Shown here one piece after another: positions 1 to 9,595 of a DNA stretch of 64,000 nucleotides. Source of the stretch: Actinomyces sp. S6-Spd3 (GTDB taxonomy: Bacteria; Actinomycetota; Actinomycetes; Actinomycetales; Actinomycetaceae); contig NZ_JRMV01000281.1 of NCBI RefSeq assembly GCF_000758755.1, forward strand, positions 419,981-483,980. The letters run 5' to 3'. The notes under the pieces are model-generated. The model was not told where the DNA came from and ran no database searches. It saw only the letters and a list, made by a program, of their open reading frames with translations. Each line of letters begins with the position of its first letter. Positions within the stretch are counted from its first letter, which is position 1. A program made the translations under genes and the position numbers.

Positions 1-2
1 AA

Positions 3-1823
3 TTAACTCTCAGCGAAGAAACAGCGACTGTTACTGCTGCTATCGAGGCAACAGATTCTCCGGATTGGTGGGGGCTTCACGTCGCTATCCAAGTTGGTAA
101 CGAGCAAATTCCGATTTCACGAGTTTTGAAGGCACTTTCTTCAGGTGAAGAATACATTCGTGTTACGGATGGACGGTGGGCTCGCCTTGAAGGTGTTGAC
201 GTCGAACGTCTTCGCGTCCTGCTTCGCGGAGCTGCGCAACTGACGCGATCGCGTTCGATTGATGATATTCGTCTTCATACTTCACAACTTGGGCTGTGGG
301 AAAGCCTGAGCCAGACAGTTGATGTCGCGCAAGAAGACCTGCAATGGCGCTCCCGCACTCAGGGCCTAAAACAACTTGCGCTAAGCGCCCAGTCCCACAC
401 GGATCACGATCAAGACCCGCGTCTTCGCCCATATCAGCTTGAAGGTCGCAACTGGCTTCACAGCCGGATTTCCTCAGGTTTTGGATGCATTCTTGCCGAC
501 GATATGGGGCTGGGAAAAACCAGGCAGGTCCTTGCAGCAATCGATGCTCTTCGCGAGGAAGGAAGTCTTGAATCACCCGTCTTGATTCTTGTTCCGACCA
601 GCGTCATTTCAAGCTGGGCAGATGAAGCCGCGAGCTGTTTTCCGCAGCTCAGGACGTGCGTGCTTCGCGCCTCTCATCAGCGAAATCCGCACGCGTGGGA
701 TGACATCCCTCAATCCAACATCGTCATCACTTCACACACTCTCTTCCGAATGGACCACCTTTTGTGGAGCAAGCACTCACTCAGTGGCCTTGTCATCGAT
801 GAAGCGCAGGTTCTCAAGAACCCGCGCACGATCCTCTACCGAAGTGTGAAAGAACTCCATGTTCCCTGGCGAATTTGCATGAGCGGAACTCCCATTGAAA
901 ATTCACTGGAGGACCTATGGGCATTAATGTCTTTAAGCGTCCCTGGTCTCCTGTCGACGCATGCGCACTTCAATGAGAAATTCCGGCGACCCATTGAAGG
1001 GACTCAGCAAGACAGTGCTTTAGAACTTTTGCATACGCTGATTGCTCCATTCATCCTTCGCCGTACGAAAGAAGAAGTGACACCTGAACTTCCCGATCGC
1101 ATCGAAACCTTACTTCCCGTTCCCCTAGAAGGGCGGCAACGCCAGATCTACGACCGCTACCTTACTCGTGAGCGTGCTCGGCTCCTTCGTATTCAGCTCA
1201 ATAATGAAGGATCTCAAGGGCGATTTGAAGTTCTTGCAGCGCTCACACGGCTGCGGCAGCTTTCCCTTGATCCGGCTCTTGTCGATGAGCGCTATGAGGG
1301 GGTCGGTTCTGCAAAAATTAATCTACTGTGTTCGCATTTGGAACAAATCGTCCCTGCAGGCCACCAAGTACTTGTTTTCAGTCAATTCGTGAGTTTTCTT
1401 GAACGAATCGATACTGCTTTGAAACAGCGCGGAATTTCATGTCTTCTCCTTGAAGGAAAGACGCGAAAGCGTGAGGAAGTGATCGCGAAATTCCGTAGAG
1501 GGGAAGAATCAGTTTTCCTCATCTCTCTTAAGGCCGGGGGTGTTGGACTCACGCTCACGGAAGCAGATTATGTCTACATCATGGATCCGTGGTGGAATCC
1601 TTCTGTTGAAGCTCAGGCAATTAATCGGGCACACCGGATCGGGCAAGATCGCGCGGTCAATGTTTATCGTCTAGTTGCCCAGGACACGATTGAAGAGAAA
1701 GTTTGTCAGCTTCAAGCGCATAAGCAAAGGCTGATTGATACCGTCGTTGATGACGTTGGTGATGGGGGCACTCAAGGGATGGATATTGATCAATTGATCG
1801 AACTTTTGGGCGCGGGGGAGTGA
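3..1823 (+). CDS. SNF2-family DEAD/DEAH-box helicase (5' truncated by window edge)
   Basis: The frame is open to the first base, so the true start lies upstream; about 606 residues are visible. It carries the two RecA-like lobes of a Swi2/Snf2 ATPase: Walker A DDMGLGKT, motif II as DEAQ, motif III as MSGTPIEN, and motif VI as QAINRAHRIGQ near the C-terminus. The region ahead of the first lobe (WWGLHVAI...DGRWARL) resembles the SNF2-associated domain of bacterial RapA/HepA-like proteins. These enzymes use ATP to translocate on double-stranded DNA and remodel protein-DNA complexes; the cellular role here is unknown. It lies 45 bp upstream of dnaE2 on the same strand, but dnaE2 has its own promoter. 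The family assignment is firm; the physiological role is not. Confidence 0.9.
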   Translation, partial: LTLSEETATVTAAIEATDSPDWWGLHVAIQVGNEQIPISRVLKALSSGEEYIRVTDGRWARLEGVDVERLRVLLRGAAQLTRSRSIDDIRLHTSQLGLWESLSQTVDVAQEDLQWRSRTQGLKQLALSAQSHTDHDQDPRLRPYQLEGRNWLHSRISSGFGCILADDMGLGKTRQVLAAIDALREEGSLESPVLILVPTSVISSWADEAASCFPQLRTCVLRASHQRNPHAWDDIPQSNIVITSHTLFRMDHLLWSKHSLSGLVIDEAQVLKNPRTILYRSVKELHVPWRICMSGTPIENSLEDLWALMSLSVPGLLSTHAHFNEKFRRPIEGTQQDSALELLHTLIAPFILRRTKEEVTPELPDRIETLLPVPLEGRQRQIYDRYLTRERARLLRIQLNNEGSQGRFEVLAALTRLRQLSLDPALVDERYEGVGSAKINLLCSHLEQIVPAGHQVLVFSQFVSFLERIDTALKQRGISCLLLEGKTRKREEVIAKFRRGEESVFLISLKAGGVGLTLTEADYVYIMDPWWNPSVEAQAINRAHRIGQDRAVNVYRLVAQDTIEEKVCQLQAHKQRLIDTVVDDVGDGGTQGMDIDQLIELLGAGE

Positions 1824-1840
1824 AACCCCAGCAATAGCTA

Positions 1841-1856
1841 TCGAACATCTGTTCGA
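1841..1856 (+). promoter_or_regulatory. LexA-binding SOS box upstream of dnaE2
   Basis: TCGAACATCTGTTCGA is a perfect inverted repeat around a 2-nt centre. It contains CGAAC-4 nt-GTTCG, the Gram-positive/actinobacterial LexA operator. It directly abuts a TATAAT -10 hexamer, so bound LexA would cover the -35/-10 spacer of the dnaE2 promoter. Damage-inducible dnaE2 under LexA is established in mycobacteria; here it is inferred from the site and its position. Confidence 0.88.
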
Positions 1857-1862
1857 TATAAT
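1857..1862 (+). promoter_or_regulatory. -10 box (TATAAT) of a leaderless dnaE2 promoter
   Basis: A consensus -10 hexamer lies exactly 6 nt before the GTG start of dnaE2. Transcription would therefore start at, or within a base of, the start codon, leaving no room for a separate ribosome-binding site. The -35 region is weak, which suits a repressible promoter. Confidence 0.75.
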
Positions 1863-1868
1863 AGGGGG

Positions 1869-4800
1869 GTGGTTTCCCATCCTTATGCCGAGTTGCACGC
1901 GCACTCCTACTTCACGTTTTTAGAGGGGGCAGATGCTCCAGAAGACTATATCCTCTGCGCCAGGCAGCTCGGTCTTGACGCTCTTGCTCTGTTAGAGCGA
2001 GATGGAATGTACTCCCTCATCCGCTCCCTGCAGGCCGCACGCGAGTCATCTTTCCCGTTGATTATTGGAACTGAACTCACTCTTTCTGCCACTCAGTTTT
2101 CTCGCTACGATGCCAAAGCCTCGATAGGAACACCTGGCTGGGGTCTTCCTTGCGGATGGGAAGATACCGGAATTCGCTTACCGATCCTCACAACATCTCG
2201 CGATGGATATCGAGACCTGTGCTCGCTGATGAGTGAACGAACACTTGAGGACGCAGATGGCGAAAACCCCAGCCACGGCCTCGAAAATATTGCCGAAAAT
2301 GCGCAGGATATACGGATTTTAACGGGAGGGCCCCGCGGACCTCTCAGGCGAATTTTGCATGCGCAGGGAAGAAACCAAGCGGATCGTTTTCTCAATGACC
2401 TCATTTCCCTCTTCGGGCGCGAGCGCATCATCGTTGAAAGCGTGCTGCGGCCCGGGGAAGACGACATGGGGGCCGAGCTTGCTGATCTCGCGCATAAGCA
2501 TCAACTTCCTCTTGCTGCTACGGGTAGCGTCACTATGGCTTCTCCGGGCTCAAAGTATCGAGCGGACCTTCTGTGTGCTCTAAGACAAAGCAAATCTTTG
2601 GATGAGATTCGCTATCTTCTTCCAGCCCAGCATTCTTTTTTGAAGAGCGCAGAAGAAATGCTTGCCCTTCATCGCAGGGCTCCTCAGGCGGTTTCCAACG
2701 CAGCTGGGATTGCGCGTGAATGCTATTATCCGATGTCATTTGATACCTGGGATTTACCCGAGACGGAGGTTCCTCAAGGCTATACAACGATTTCGTGGCT
2801 CACTGCGCTTTCCTATGCAAAAGCGCAGGAGCTCTATGGTCCCCGATCCGCCAACCCGCACGCGTGGGAGGTTATTGACCATGAGCTGTCGATTATCGGA
2901 CAGCTTGATTTTGCTGGCTACTTTCTCATCGTCTACGACATCGTGGATTTTTGTCGAAGGAGGGGAATTATGTGCCAAGGACGTGGTTCTGCAGCGAATT
3001 CTGCCGTCTGCTATTGCTTGGGGATTACAGCAGTTGATGCTATCCGCCATCGAATGCTCTTTGAGCGTTTTCTTTCCCCGGGACGCTCAGGAGCCCCAGA
3101 TATCGACATCGACATCGACAGTGCCCGACGCGAAGAAGTCATCCAATATGTCTACCAACGCTATGGAAGAAGACGTGCCGCTCAAGTGGCAACGGTGATT
3201 ACGTACCGTTCGCAATTGGCTTACAAAGATGCTGCCAGGGCTCTGGGAATTGATGCGACTCACGTTCCAAGTCGAGCTCAGCGAAGGGAAGAGAGTCACA
3301 AAACAGACAAGGCCCCTTCGCAGCTGATGCTTGCCACCTGCGCTCAGCTTTTGAGCGGGCTTCCGCGTCATATGGGGATTCACTCGGGAGGAATGATCCT
3401 CAGCAAACATCCCGTGAGCCAGATCTGCCCTATTCGCTGGGCAAAAACGCGTGGAAGAAGCGTGATCCAATGGGATAAAGAGGATTGTGCAGACGCAGGA
3501 TTGGTGAAGTTTGACCTCCTTGGGCTGGGAATGCTTGGAGCCTTGGGTGCGATTTTTGATTCTCTTGAGAAGGAAGGGATTCGAAATTCGCAAGGAAAAG
3601 TTCTTTCCCTCTATGAGCTCGAAGACGAAGACCCGCGAGTGTACGACTTGTTGTGCGCAGCAGACACGATGGGAGTCTTTCAAGTTGAATCTCGCGCGCA
3701 GATGAATACTTTGCCCAGGCTCCAGCCGCGTTGCTTTTATGACATTGTCATTGAAGTCGCACTCATTCGTCCCGGTCCTATTCAAGGAGAATCGGTGCAT
3801 CCGTATTTGCGTCGTCGTCGGGGGGAAGAAAAGGTGAGTTATCTTCATCCTCTTCTGCGTCCGGCTCTAGAAAAGACCTTGGGAGTTCCTCTTTTTCAAG
3901 AACAGATGATGCACATCGCTATGGATGTTGCGGGCTTTTCTGCTGCTCAGGCTGATGAATTGCGTCGAGCCATGGGCTCTTCTCGTAGCGCGGAGAAAAT
4001 GAAAAAACTGCGAGGTCCTTTCATTGAAGGGATGAAAGATCGGGGTATCCCGATGGAAATTTGCGAAGAAGTCTTTCGACAGGTCCATGGATTTGCTGAT
4101 TTTGGCTTTCCGGAATCTCACTCTTTTTCTTTCGCATATATCGTTTATGCGTCCGCTTGGCTTAAGGTCCACTATCCCGAGCACTTTTATGCGGGGATCC
4201 TTTCCCATCAACCCATGGGTTTTTATTCCCCTTCCTCTCTCGTGCACGATGCACGAGGCCACGGCTTGCGTGTGTGCGCACCTGACGTAAACCTTTCACT
4301 AGAGTCCACGCAGGTTCTTCCGCTGAGCAAGATCGTGCAGGTTATTGGCGCTGAGCGAGCACAGGAAGCATGCGGAATAGGAATGGAAGGCAAAGAAGGA
4401 CTGGTTGATGTCCATCCCGAGTGGGGGATCGTTCTTGGCCTCGATATGATCCGAGGCCTCGATAAGGGGAGTATCAAAAGGATCCTCCGAGGGCGTCACG
4501 AAGGCCCCTATCAAGATCTTGAGGATCTTGCCTCGCGTGCCCGGCTTCGCAGCGCAGATCTTGAAAGGCTCTCTCAAGCTGGTGCTGTCGATTCGATGGG
4601 ATATCAGCGCCGCGAAGGAATTTGGGCCAGTGGTGTCTTAGGACAAGATGGCGGTGAAGACCGGGAGTACCAACCGATGTTGGAAGGACTTGGGATGGAG
4701 TACCATCTTCCTTCCCTTCCACCGCTCGATTCTGTTTCGCAGATGAATCTGGATTATGAAGTCATGGGCCTATCTGTTACGACCCATCCTTTCGCATTGA

Positions 4801-5135
4801 TCCGAAAACAGATGAACGCACAGGGAGTAATTCCGGCCTGCGAGATTCTCCGTCAAGAAAATCAGTCGAGGATAAGAGTTGCAGGAATTATCACGCATCG
4901 ACAGCGTCCGTGCAGTGGAGGCGGGGTACTCTTTCTCAGCTTGGAAGACGAGAGCGGCAGCGTCAACGTGACAGTTACAGAGGCGACGTGGAAGCAGCAT
5001 CGACGTGAAGTGATGGCCTCTGCGGTAGTCGTCGATGGGTACTGCGAAAATGCTTATGGTACGCGAAGCATCCGAGCTTTTCGGATTTATCCGTTTTCTA
5101 CTCAGCTACGTTTGAACTCTCGAGATTTCCGCTGA
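1869..5135 (+). CDS. dnaE2: error-prone DNA polymerase DnaE2 (ImuC)
   Basis: This is a 1088-residue C-family polymerase, the usual length for DnaE2. The order is an N-terminal PHP domain (starts YAELHAHSYFTFLEGA), the palm with catalytic PDIDIDID around residue 413, the CQGRGSAANSAVCY and HIHSGGM-like motifs, the VALIRPGPIQG segment, tandem helix-hairpin-helix, and a C-terminal OB fold with THRQRP and LEDESGSVNV. It ends in SRDFR, as mycobacterial DnaE2 does. DnaE2 performs translesion and mutagenic synthesis after damage. The PHP TDHD motif is altered to LERD, so metal binding there is probably lost. GTG 1869 is chosen because it follows the -10 box by 6 nt. No imuA' or imuB lies beside it, unlike the common imu cassette. 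SOS control is indicated by the LexA box. Confidence 0.95.
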   Translation: MVSHPYAELHAHSYFTFLEGADAPEDYILCARQLGLDALALLERDGMYSLIRSLQAARESSFPLIIGTELTLSATQFSRYDAKASIGTPGWGLPCGWEDTGIRLPILTTSRDGYRDLCSLMSERTLEDADGENPSHGLENIAENAQDIRILTGGPRGPLRRILHAQGRNQADRFLNDLISLFGRERIIVESVLRPGEDDMGAELADLAHKHQLPLAATGSVTMASPGSKYRADLLCALRQSKSLDEIRYLLPAQHSFLKSAEEMLALHRRAPQAVSNAAGIARECYYPMSFDTWDLPETEVPQGYTTISWLTALSYAKAQELYGPRSANPHAWEVIDHELSIIGQLDFAGYFLIVYDIVDFCRRRGIMCQGRGSAANSAVCYCLGITAVDAIRHRMLFERFLSPGRSGAPDIDIDIDSARREEVIQYVYQRYGRRRAAQVATVITYRSQLAYKDAARALGIDATHVPSRAQRREESHKTDKAPSQLMLATCAQLLSGLPRHMGIHSGGMILSKHPVSQICPIRWAKTRGRSVIQWDKEDCADAGLVKFDLLGLGMLGALGAIFDSLEKEGIRNSQGKVLSLYELEDEDPRVYDLLCAADTMGVFQVESRAQMNTLPRLQPRCFYDIVIEVALIRPGPIQGESVHPYLRRRRGEEKVSYLHPLLRPALEKTLGVPLFQEQMMHIAMDVAGFSAAQADELRRAMGSSRSAEKMKKLRGPFIEGMKDRGIPMEICEEVFRQVHGFADFGFPESHSFSFAYIVYASAWLKVHYPEHFYAGILSHQPMGFYSPSSLVHDARGHGLRVCAPDVNLSLESTQVLPLSKIVQVIGAERAQEACGIGMEGKEGLVDVHPEWGIVLGLDMIRGLDKGSIKRILRGRHEGPYQDLEDLASRARLRSADLERLSQAGAVDSMGYQRREGIWASGVLGQDGGEDREYQPMLEGLGMEYHLPSLPPLDSVSQMNLDYEVMGLSVTTHPFALIRKQMNAQGVIPACEILRQENQSRIRVAGIITHRQRPCSGGGVLFLSLEDESGSVNVTVTEATWKQHRREVMASAVVVDGYCENAYGTRSIRAFRIYPFSTQLRLNSRDFR

Positions 5136-5152
5136 GACTTTCCTACCGCGAG

Positions 5153-6448
5153 CTAGCTGCGTTCGCGCGGAGTATAAAGCTCAGAGAAGATCGCCCAAGC
5201 AACCGCAATAATCGGAATTGCGATAATCGCGCCGAGGAGTCCAGCGGTGAAGGTTCCCACCATGACGCCGATACCGACGACGACCGGGTGGAGAGAAACT
5301 TGGTGCCCCATGATGAGCGGCTGGAGAATATGACCTTCGATCTGGCCAATCAATGCGATTCCAAGCCCGACGATTGCTGCTGTAATGATGCCCTTTGCTG
5401 CAAGAGCAACGATCATTGCAAGGATCATCGCTGTAGGCGCACCGATGAGCGGAATGAAAGCACCGATGAAAACCAAAATACCAAGAGCAGGGGCAACAGG
5501 AACCCCGATGCATTGGAGGAAAATTCCAGCAAAGAGGCCGTCTGTTCCAGCCACCAGCATCGTTCCTCGCGCATAGCCGGAGAAAGTACTCCAGCCTGCT
5601 TGCGCAGCTCGATTGGTGATCTTGCGTCGGTGATAGGGAAGCAAAGAGACGAACCAGTCCCACATCTGTCCACCGGAGTGGAGGAAGAAGATCGTGATGA
5701 AGAACGCGAGGACCAATACCGAGGCGACGACCGCAGCATTGGAAACATTCGCCAGAGTTTCGCTGAGCAGTCCTGACCAATTGGACGCGATAAAGCTCTT
5801 TCCTTGAGCGATCAGAGTTTCATTCAAATGGCTGAGATCATTGAGCGGGATCTGGAAAGGAAGACGCAGACGGGCAACAAGGTCAGAAAGCTTGCCCAGA
5901 CCATTGCCCACCTCTGAAAGAAGATTCGGCCATTGTCCCGCGATGGAGGACACAACAAGGGTCAACAGGGCAACAAAAGTCCCGATAAACGCAAAAAGCG
6001 CAGCGAAAACTGCAATCCAGCGGTTCACCCAGCGATTGAGGTAGTTCGTCAAAGGATTCAAAATCGCGGTGAGCAAGAGGGCAACGAAAATTGCAACAAA
6101 TACCGGCGTTGCTTGGGCGATTGCGAAGACAACAGCGGAGATCACAATCAGTACACCGATGATCGCCCACGATCCATACCCCGCTTGCGCAAGCCACCGG
6201 GGGATCAGAGGCTTTCGAGCATCCGACGATGAAGCACGCGCGCCCCGGCGCTCGACGCGCTGGGGTGGAACCCACTGAACTGTGCGACGCGGAGACAAAG
6301 GACGGGGTTCAATCTCGCTCTTACGACCGGAACGCAGTCTTTGCGCAGTTGAAGAGCCGAGACGCTGCGCCCCTCGGCTCAGTGAATCAACGATTGCGCG
6401 AGAGTGACGGACCAATCTCATCGATTTGTCGGGGGATTGTTTACTCAT
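5153..6448 (-). CDS. AI-2E family transporter (PerM/YhhT-like membrane protein)
   Basis: This 431-residue protein has a basic, proline-rich cytoplasmic N-terminus of about 90 residues. It is followed by the fold typical of the AI-2E exporter family: a first hydrophobic cluster near residues 95-175, a long amphipathic segment, and a second cluster of hydrophobic helices from about residue 230 to the end, with the family-like stretch around FIGAFIPLIGAP. Members are linked to autoinducer-2 export, Na+/H+ exchange or unknown export; the substrate cannot be read from sequence. Its ATG overlaps the 3' end of the acyl-CoA ligase gene by 8 bp, implying translational coupling in one minus-strand operon. 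Confidence 0.85.
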   Translation of the reverse strand: MSKQSPDKSMRLVRHSRAIVDSLSRGAQRLGSSTAQRLRSGRKSEIEPRPLSPRRTVQWVPPQRVERRGARASSSDARKPLIPRWLAQAGYGSWAIIGVLIVISAVVFAIAQATPVFVAIFVALLLTAILNPLTNYLNRWVNRWIAVFAALFAFIGTFVALLTLVVSSIAGQWPNLLSEVGNGLGKLSDLVARLRLPFQIPLNDLSHLNETLIAQGKSFIASNWSGLLSETLANVSNAAVVASVLVLAFFITIFFLHSGGQMWDWFVSLLPYHRRKITNRAAQAGWSTFSGYARGTMLVAGTDGLFAGIFLQCIGVPVAPALGILVFIGAFIPLIGAPTAMILAMIVALAAKGIITAAIVGLGIALIGQIEGHILQPLIMGHQVSLHPVVVGIGVMVGTFTAGLLGAIIAIPIIAVAWAIFSELYTPRERS

Positions 6449-8243
6449 TGTCGGAGTCTTTATCGTCTACGGAAGTATCGGTAGGAGAAAGACGTTCGCT
6501 TACCGCAGCCGCGGCCTCGCCAATTGCTTTGGAAGCACTGGAAAACATGCGGTTTGCTGGATCAAGAAGTTGCTCCTTGACCTTTCGACGCATGACCTTT
6601 CCCAAAGGATTACGCGGCAGCTCGGAAATAATGGCAAGCTGGCGTGGGAGTGCGTAGTGAGAAACATACTTTTCCGCCCACTGACGCACCTGCGCCAGGG
6701 TGATCATCGGAGCGTCATCTTCCAAGATCAGTGCTGCAGTAACTTCCTCTCGAGCATCCCCCGAGGGAAGACCAACGACAGCAACGTCCTTCACTCCGGG
6801 CATCGAACGGATCGCATCCTCGACCTGTGAAGGATAGACATTGAAGCCGCCCGAAAGAATGAGTTCCTTCTTTCGGTCCGACATCATCAAGAACCCATCG
6901 CGAATAACCGCAACATCACCGGTGCGCAGCCATCCGTCCTCGGTGAAGACGCGAGCAGTTTCTTCAGGAGCCCCAAGGTAACCGCTAAACACCTGCGGAC
7001 CTTTAACGATGATTTCACCGGGGGTCCCTTCTTCAACATCAACAGAAGGATCTTCAAGATCAACCAAGCGAATGTCAGTTGAGGGGAAGACTAGTCCTAA
7101 AGCACCATGGCGACGATTGGCTGCAAGAGGGACTCCAGCGATCACCGGGGAAGTCTCAGACATGCCGTAGCCTTCAATGACCATTCCCTGAGTGGCTTCT
7201 TCCCACTGCTGCGCAAGGGTTTGAGACAGCGGCATTGCGCCACACAATGACCATTTCATCGAAGTCAAATCGATGTGCTCTTCTTGTGCGCCTTCCATGA
7301 GGCGTTCGAACATGGGAGGAACCCCCACGAAGAAGGTGACTGGATGACGCTTGTGAGCCTCTAGTGCCAGATGGACATCAAACTTGGGGAGAACCAACTG
7401 GGTCGCAGCAAGGCGAACAGCAGCGCACATCAAGAGAGTCAGTCCATAAGCGTGGAAGTAGGGGAGGAGAGAGTAGAAAGTTTCCGCGCCCTCATGGAGC
7501 TTCCACACCCACATGATGCATTGGTTGACGTTCGAGCCAATATTGCGATGGGTAAGCGGAACGGATTTGGGAACGCCATTGGTGCCACCGGTGTGCAAAA
7601 TGACGGCAAGGTCTTGGGGCGAGGCGCCGGGGGTGTCTGGGTGGACGAGGCGTGCGCGCGCAACCGCGTGATCCCATGAGTGGGTTCCCTTGGGACGTTC
7701 GCCGCGCATTTGTTCGCGTGTGGAGCGTGCTCTTTCAATGGGGAGTTTGAGCAAAGCGCGCGAGCTACGAGGCATTTGCGCCGAAATATCGACGGTGAAA
7801 ACACAGTCGAGAGCCTGATCTCCCTCACGGATAAAGGCGTCGACAGATTTTTCCCAAACGATAGCGACTTTTCCGTGATGGCGATCCAACTGCTGATGGA
7901 TCTCTTCGATTGGCGCAAGAGGATTGTGCTGGGCTGCAACGGCGCCAATGCGCATACAGGCGTAGAAAGCGACCAATGCTTGAGGACAGTTAGGCAGACA
8001 GATCGCGCAAACATCACCCTTGCGAACGCCGTTTTCAACGAGCACCTGTGCAGCGCGGAGAACCTGAGCGTAGAGCTGAGTGTATGTCAGCGTTGCCCCC
8101 AAGTAGTCAATCGCAATTCGCTCAGGGTAGAGGCGCGCGGATGTCTCGAGAAGGGTAATAAGGGAGGTATCAGCGACCGGAACCTCGTAGGGAGTACCGG
8201 GATCATACTGAAGCCTCGACTTCGCCGTCAGCTCTGAGACCAT
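6441..8243 (-). CDS. long-chain fatty-acid-CoA ligase (AMP-binding, FadD-like)
   Basis: This 600-residue member of the ANL adenylating superfamily activates a carboxylic acid to acyl-AMP and then to acyl-CoA. Visible motifs are the P-loop HTGGTNGVPKSVPLTH, the adenine-binding GYGMSETSP, the hinge region GWLRTGDVA followed by SDRKKELILSGGFNVYP, and the catalytic lysine region NPLGKVMRR near the C-terminus. Chain length and specific substrate cannot be fixed. The start follows a clear AAGGAGGAG ribosome-binding site 3 nt upstream of the ATG. It is followed by the overlapping AI-2E family gene. Confidence 0.9.
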   Translation of the reverse strand: MVSELTAKSRLQYDPGTPYEVPVADTSLITLLETSARLYPERIAIDYLGATLTYTQLYAQVLRAAQVLVENGVRKGDVCAICLPNCPQALVAFYACMRIGAVAAQHNPLAPIEEIHQQLDRHHGKVAIVWEKSVDAFIREGDQALDCVFTVDISAQMPRSSRALLKLPIERARSTREQMRGERPKGTHSWDHAVARARLVHPDTPGASPQDLAVILHTGGTNGVPKSVPLTHRNIGSNVNQCIMWVWKLHEGAETFYSLLPYFHAYGLTLLMCAAVRLAATQLVLPKFDVHLALEAHKRHPVTFFVGVPPMFERLMEGAQEEHIDLTSMKWSLCGAMPLSQTLAQQWEEATQGMVIEGYGMSETSPVIAGVPLAANRRHGALGLVFPSTDIRLVDLEDPSVDVEEGTPGEIIVKGPQVFSGYLGAPEETARVFTEDGWLRTGDVAVIRDGFLMMSDRKKELILSGGFNVYPSQVEDAIRSMPGVKDVAVVGLPSGDAREEVTAALILEDDAPMITLAQVRQWAEKYVSHYALPRQLAIISELPRNPLGKVMRRKVKEQLLDPANRMFSSASKAIGEAAAAVSERLSPTDTSVDDKDSDNE

Positions 8244-8287
8244 GTCTCCTCCTTAGTGGAATGTCTGACCCTACGTTACCGTAGGTT

Positions 8288-9595
8288 TCAGCGTTGTGTG
8301 CCTGAAAAACGCCCAAGCATTTCCTCTTTAAAGTCCGAATATTCGCCGGTATTAATCGAATCTCGGATGGCATCAACTAGGCGAACGGTGAACCACTCAT
8401 TGTGAATAGTGGTCAGCGTTGAAGCGAGGATTTCCTTCGCCTTGAAAAGGTGATGGACATAGGCGCGAGTGTAGTGCGTGCAGGTGTAGCACCCACAGCC
8501 TTCAACAAGAGGAGTGAAATCGCGCTTAAAACGAGCATTCGTGATGTTGAAACGGCCGTCGGGAGAATAAATCGCCGCATTGCGTGCCACGCGCGAGGGA
8601 TTCACGCAGTCGAATGTATCGGCACCGGCCTCGACGCCTCGGAAGAGATCGTCAGGTTCGGAAATCCCCAGAAGATGGCGCGGACGGTCCTCTGGAAGTT
8701 CCGAACTCACCCAAGACACAATCGTTCCGAGGTTCTCTTTCTGGAGAGCTCCGCCGATCCCAAAGCCGTCGAAGATCTGTCCATCGACATTCATTTCAGC
8801 CAGTGTGCGGGCGGCGATGCGTCGAAGATCCTCGTACTGAGCACCTTGAACGACTCCCCATAGCTGCTGATAGGGCTTACCCACACGCTCCTGGGTCAAT
8901 CGGCGGTGGATTGCCAGACACTGACTTGCCCATTCATGGGTGCGTTCCAGAGACTCTTCTTGGTAGCTGCGTGGATGGAGCAAAGAGGTGAGCTCATCGA
9001 AGGCGAACATAATGTCGGAACCCAATTCATGCTGAATGCGCATGGAAACTTCGGGCGAGAAACGGTGTTTGGAACCGTCAATGTGACTGCTAAAAACCAC
9101 GCCCTCATCGTCAACAACTGCTCGGGATGCCTTGACTGCTTGCTTATTGAGCTTGGGATCCTTGAAATCAGCATCGCCTGAAAACTCCGCAGAGAGGACT
9201 TTTTTGAATCCGGCGCCCAAGGAAAGAACCTGGAAGCCGCCCGAATCCGTATAGGTCGGACCTGCCCAGTGCATAAAAGAACCCAAGCCCCCGGCCTCGT
9301 CAACGATATCCGAACCCGGCTGGAGGTACAGGTGGTAGGCGTTGGCAAGGACCGCCTGAGCGCCGAGGCCTCGCACCATTTCAGGAACAAGCGCCTTAAC
9401 ATTCGCCTTAGTTCCCACCGGAATGAATGCGGGGGTAGAAATCGTGCCGTGTGCAGTGTGAAGGGTGCCGGTGCGCCCAAGACCTGGGCCGTATTCAAGG
9501 CGCGTGTGGCAGTCAAAACCGCGATCTTGATTGGACTGGGGGAACGAGGAATCGACATCGATAGGGGCGCCAATCCACTGAGACGAAAGAGTCAT
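8288..9595 (-). CDS. tgt: tRNA-guanine transglycosylase (queuosine biosynthesis)
   Basis: The 435-residue enzyme exchanges guanine 34 in GUN-anticodon tRNAs for a 7-deazaguanine. Motifs include the substrate-binding DSGGFQVLSLG, the FAFDELTS segment with the catalytic Asp, GVVQGAQ, GIGGAL, the DCVNPSRVARN region with the second catalytic Asp, and the Zn site CGCYTC followed by a downstream His in TTIHNEWF. It lies directly after the queuosine-precursor transporter gene with a 4-bp overlap. In bacteria that salvage rather than make the base, this pair is a recurring arrangement. No queuosine biosynthesis genes are in the window. Confidence 0.95.
   Translation of the reverse strand: MTLSSQWIGAPIDVDSSFPQSNQDRGFDCHTRLEYGPGLGRTGTLHTAHGTISTPAFIPVGTKANVKALVPEMVRGLGAQAVLANAYHLYLQPGSDIVDEAGGLGSFMHWAGPTYTDSGGFQVLSLGAGFKKVLSAEFSGDADFKDPKLNKQAVKASRAVVDDEGVVFSSHIDGSKHRFSPEVSMRIQHELGSDIMFAFDELTSLLHPRSYQEESLERTHEWASQCLAIHRRLTQERVGKPYQQLWGVVQGAQYEDLRRIAARTLAEMNVDGQIFDGFGIGGALQKENLGTIVSWVSSELPEDRPRHLLGISEPDDLFRGVEAGADTFDCVNPSRVARNAAIYSPDGRFNITNARFKRDFTPLVEGCGCYTCTHYTRAYVHHLFKAKEILASTLTTIHNEWFTVRLVDAIRDSINTGEYSDFKEEMLGRFSGTQR

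Noticed and set aside
5136-5152. Possible terminator between dnaE2 and the AI-2E gene
   Set aside because: Only short imperfect pairing is seen; not enough to call a hairpin.
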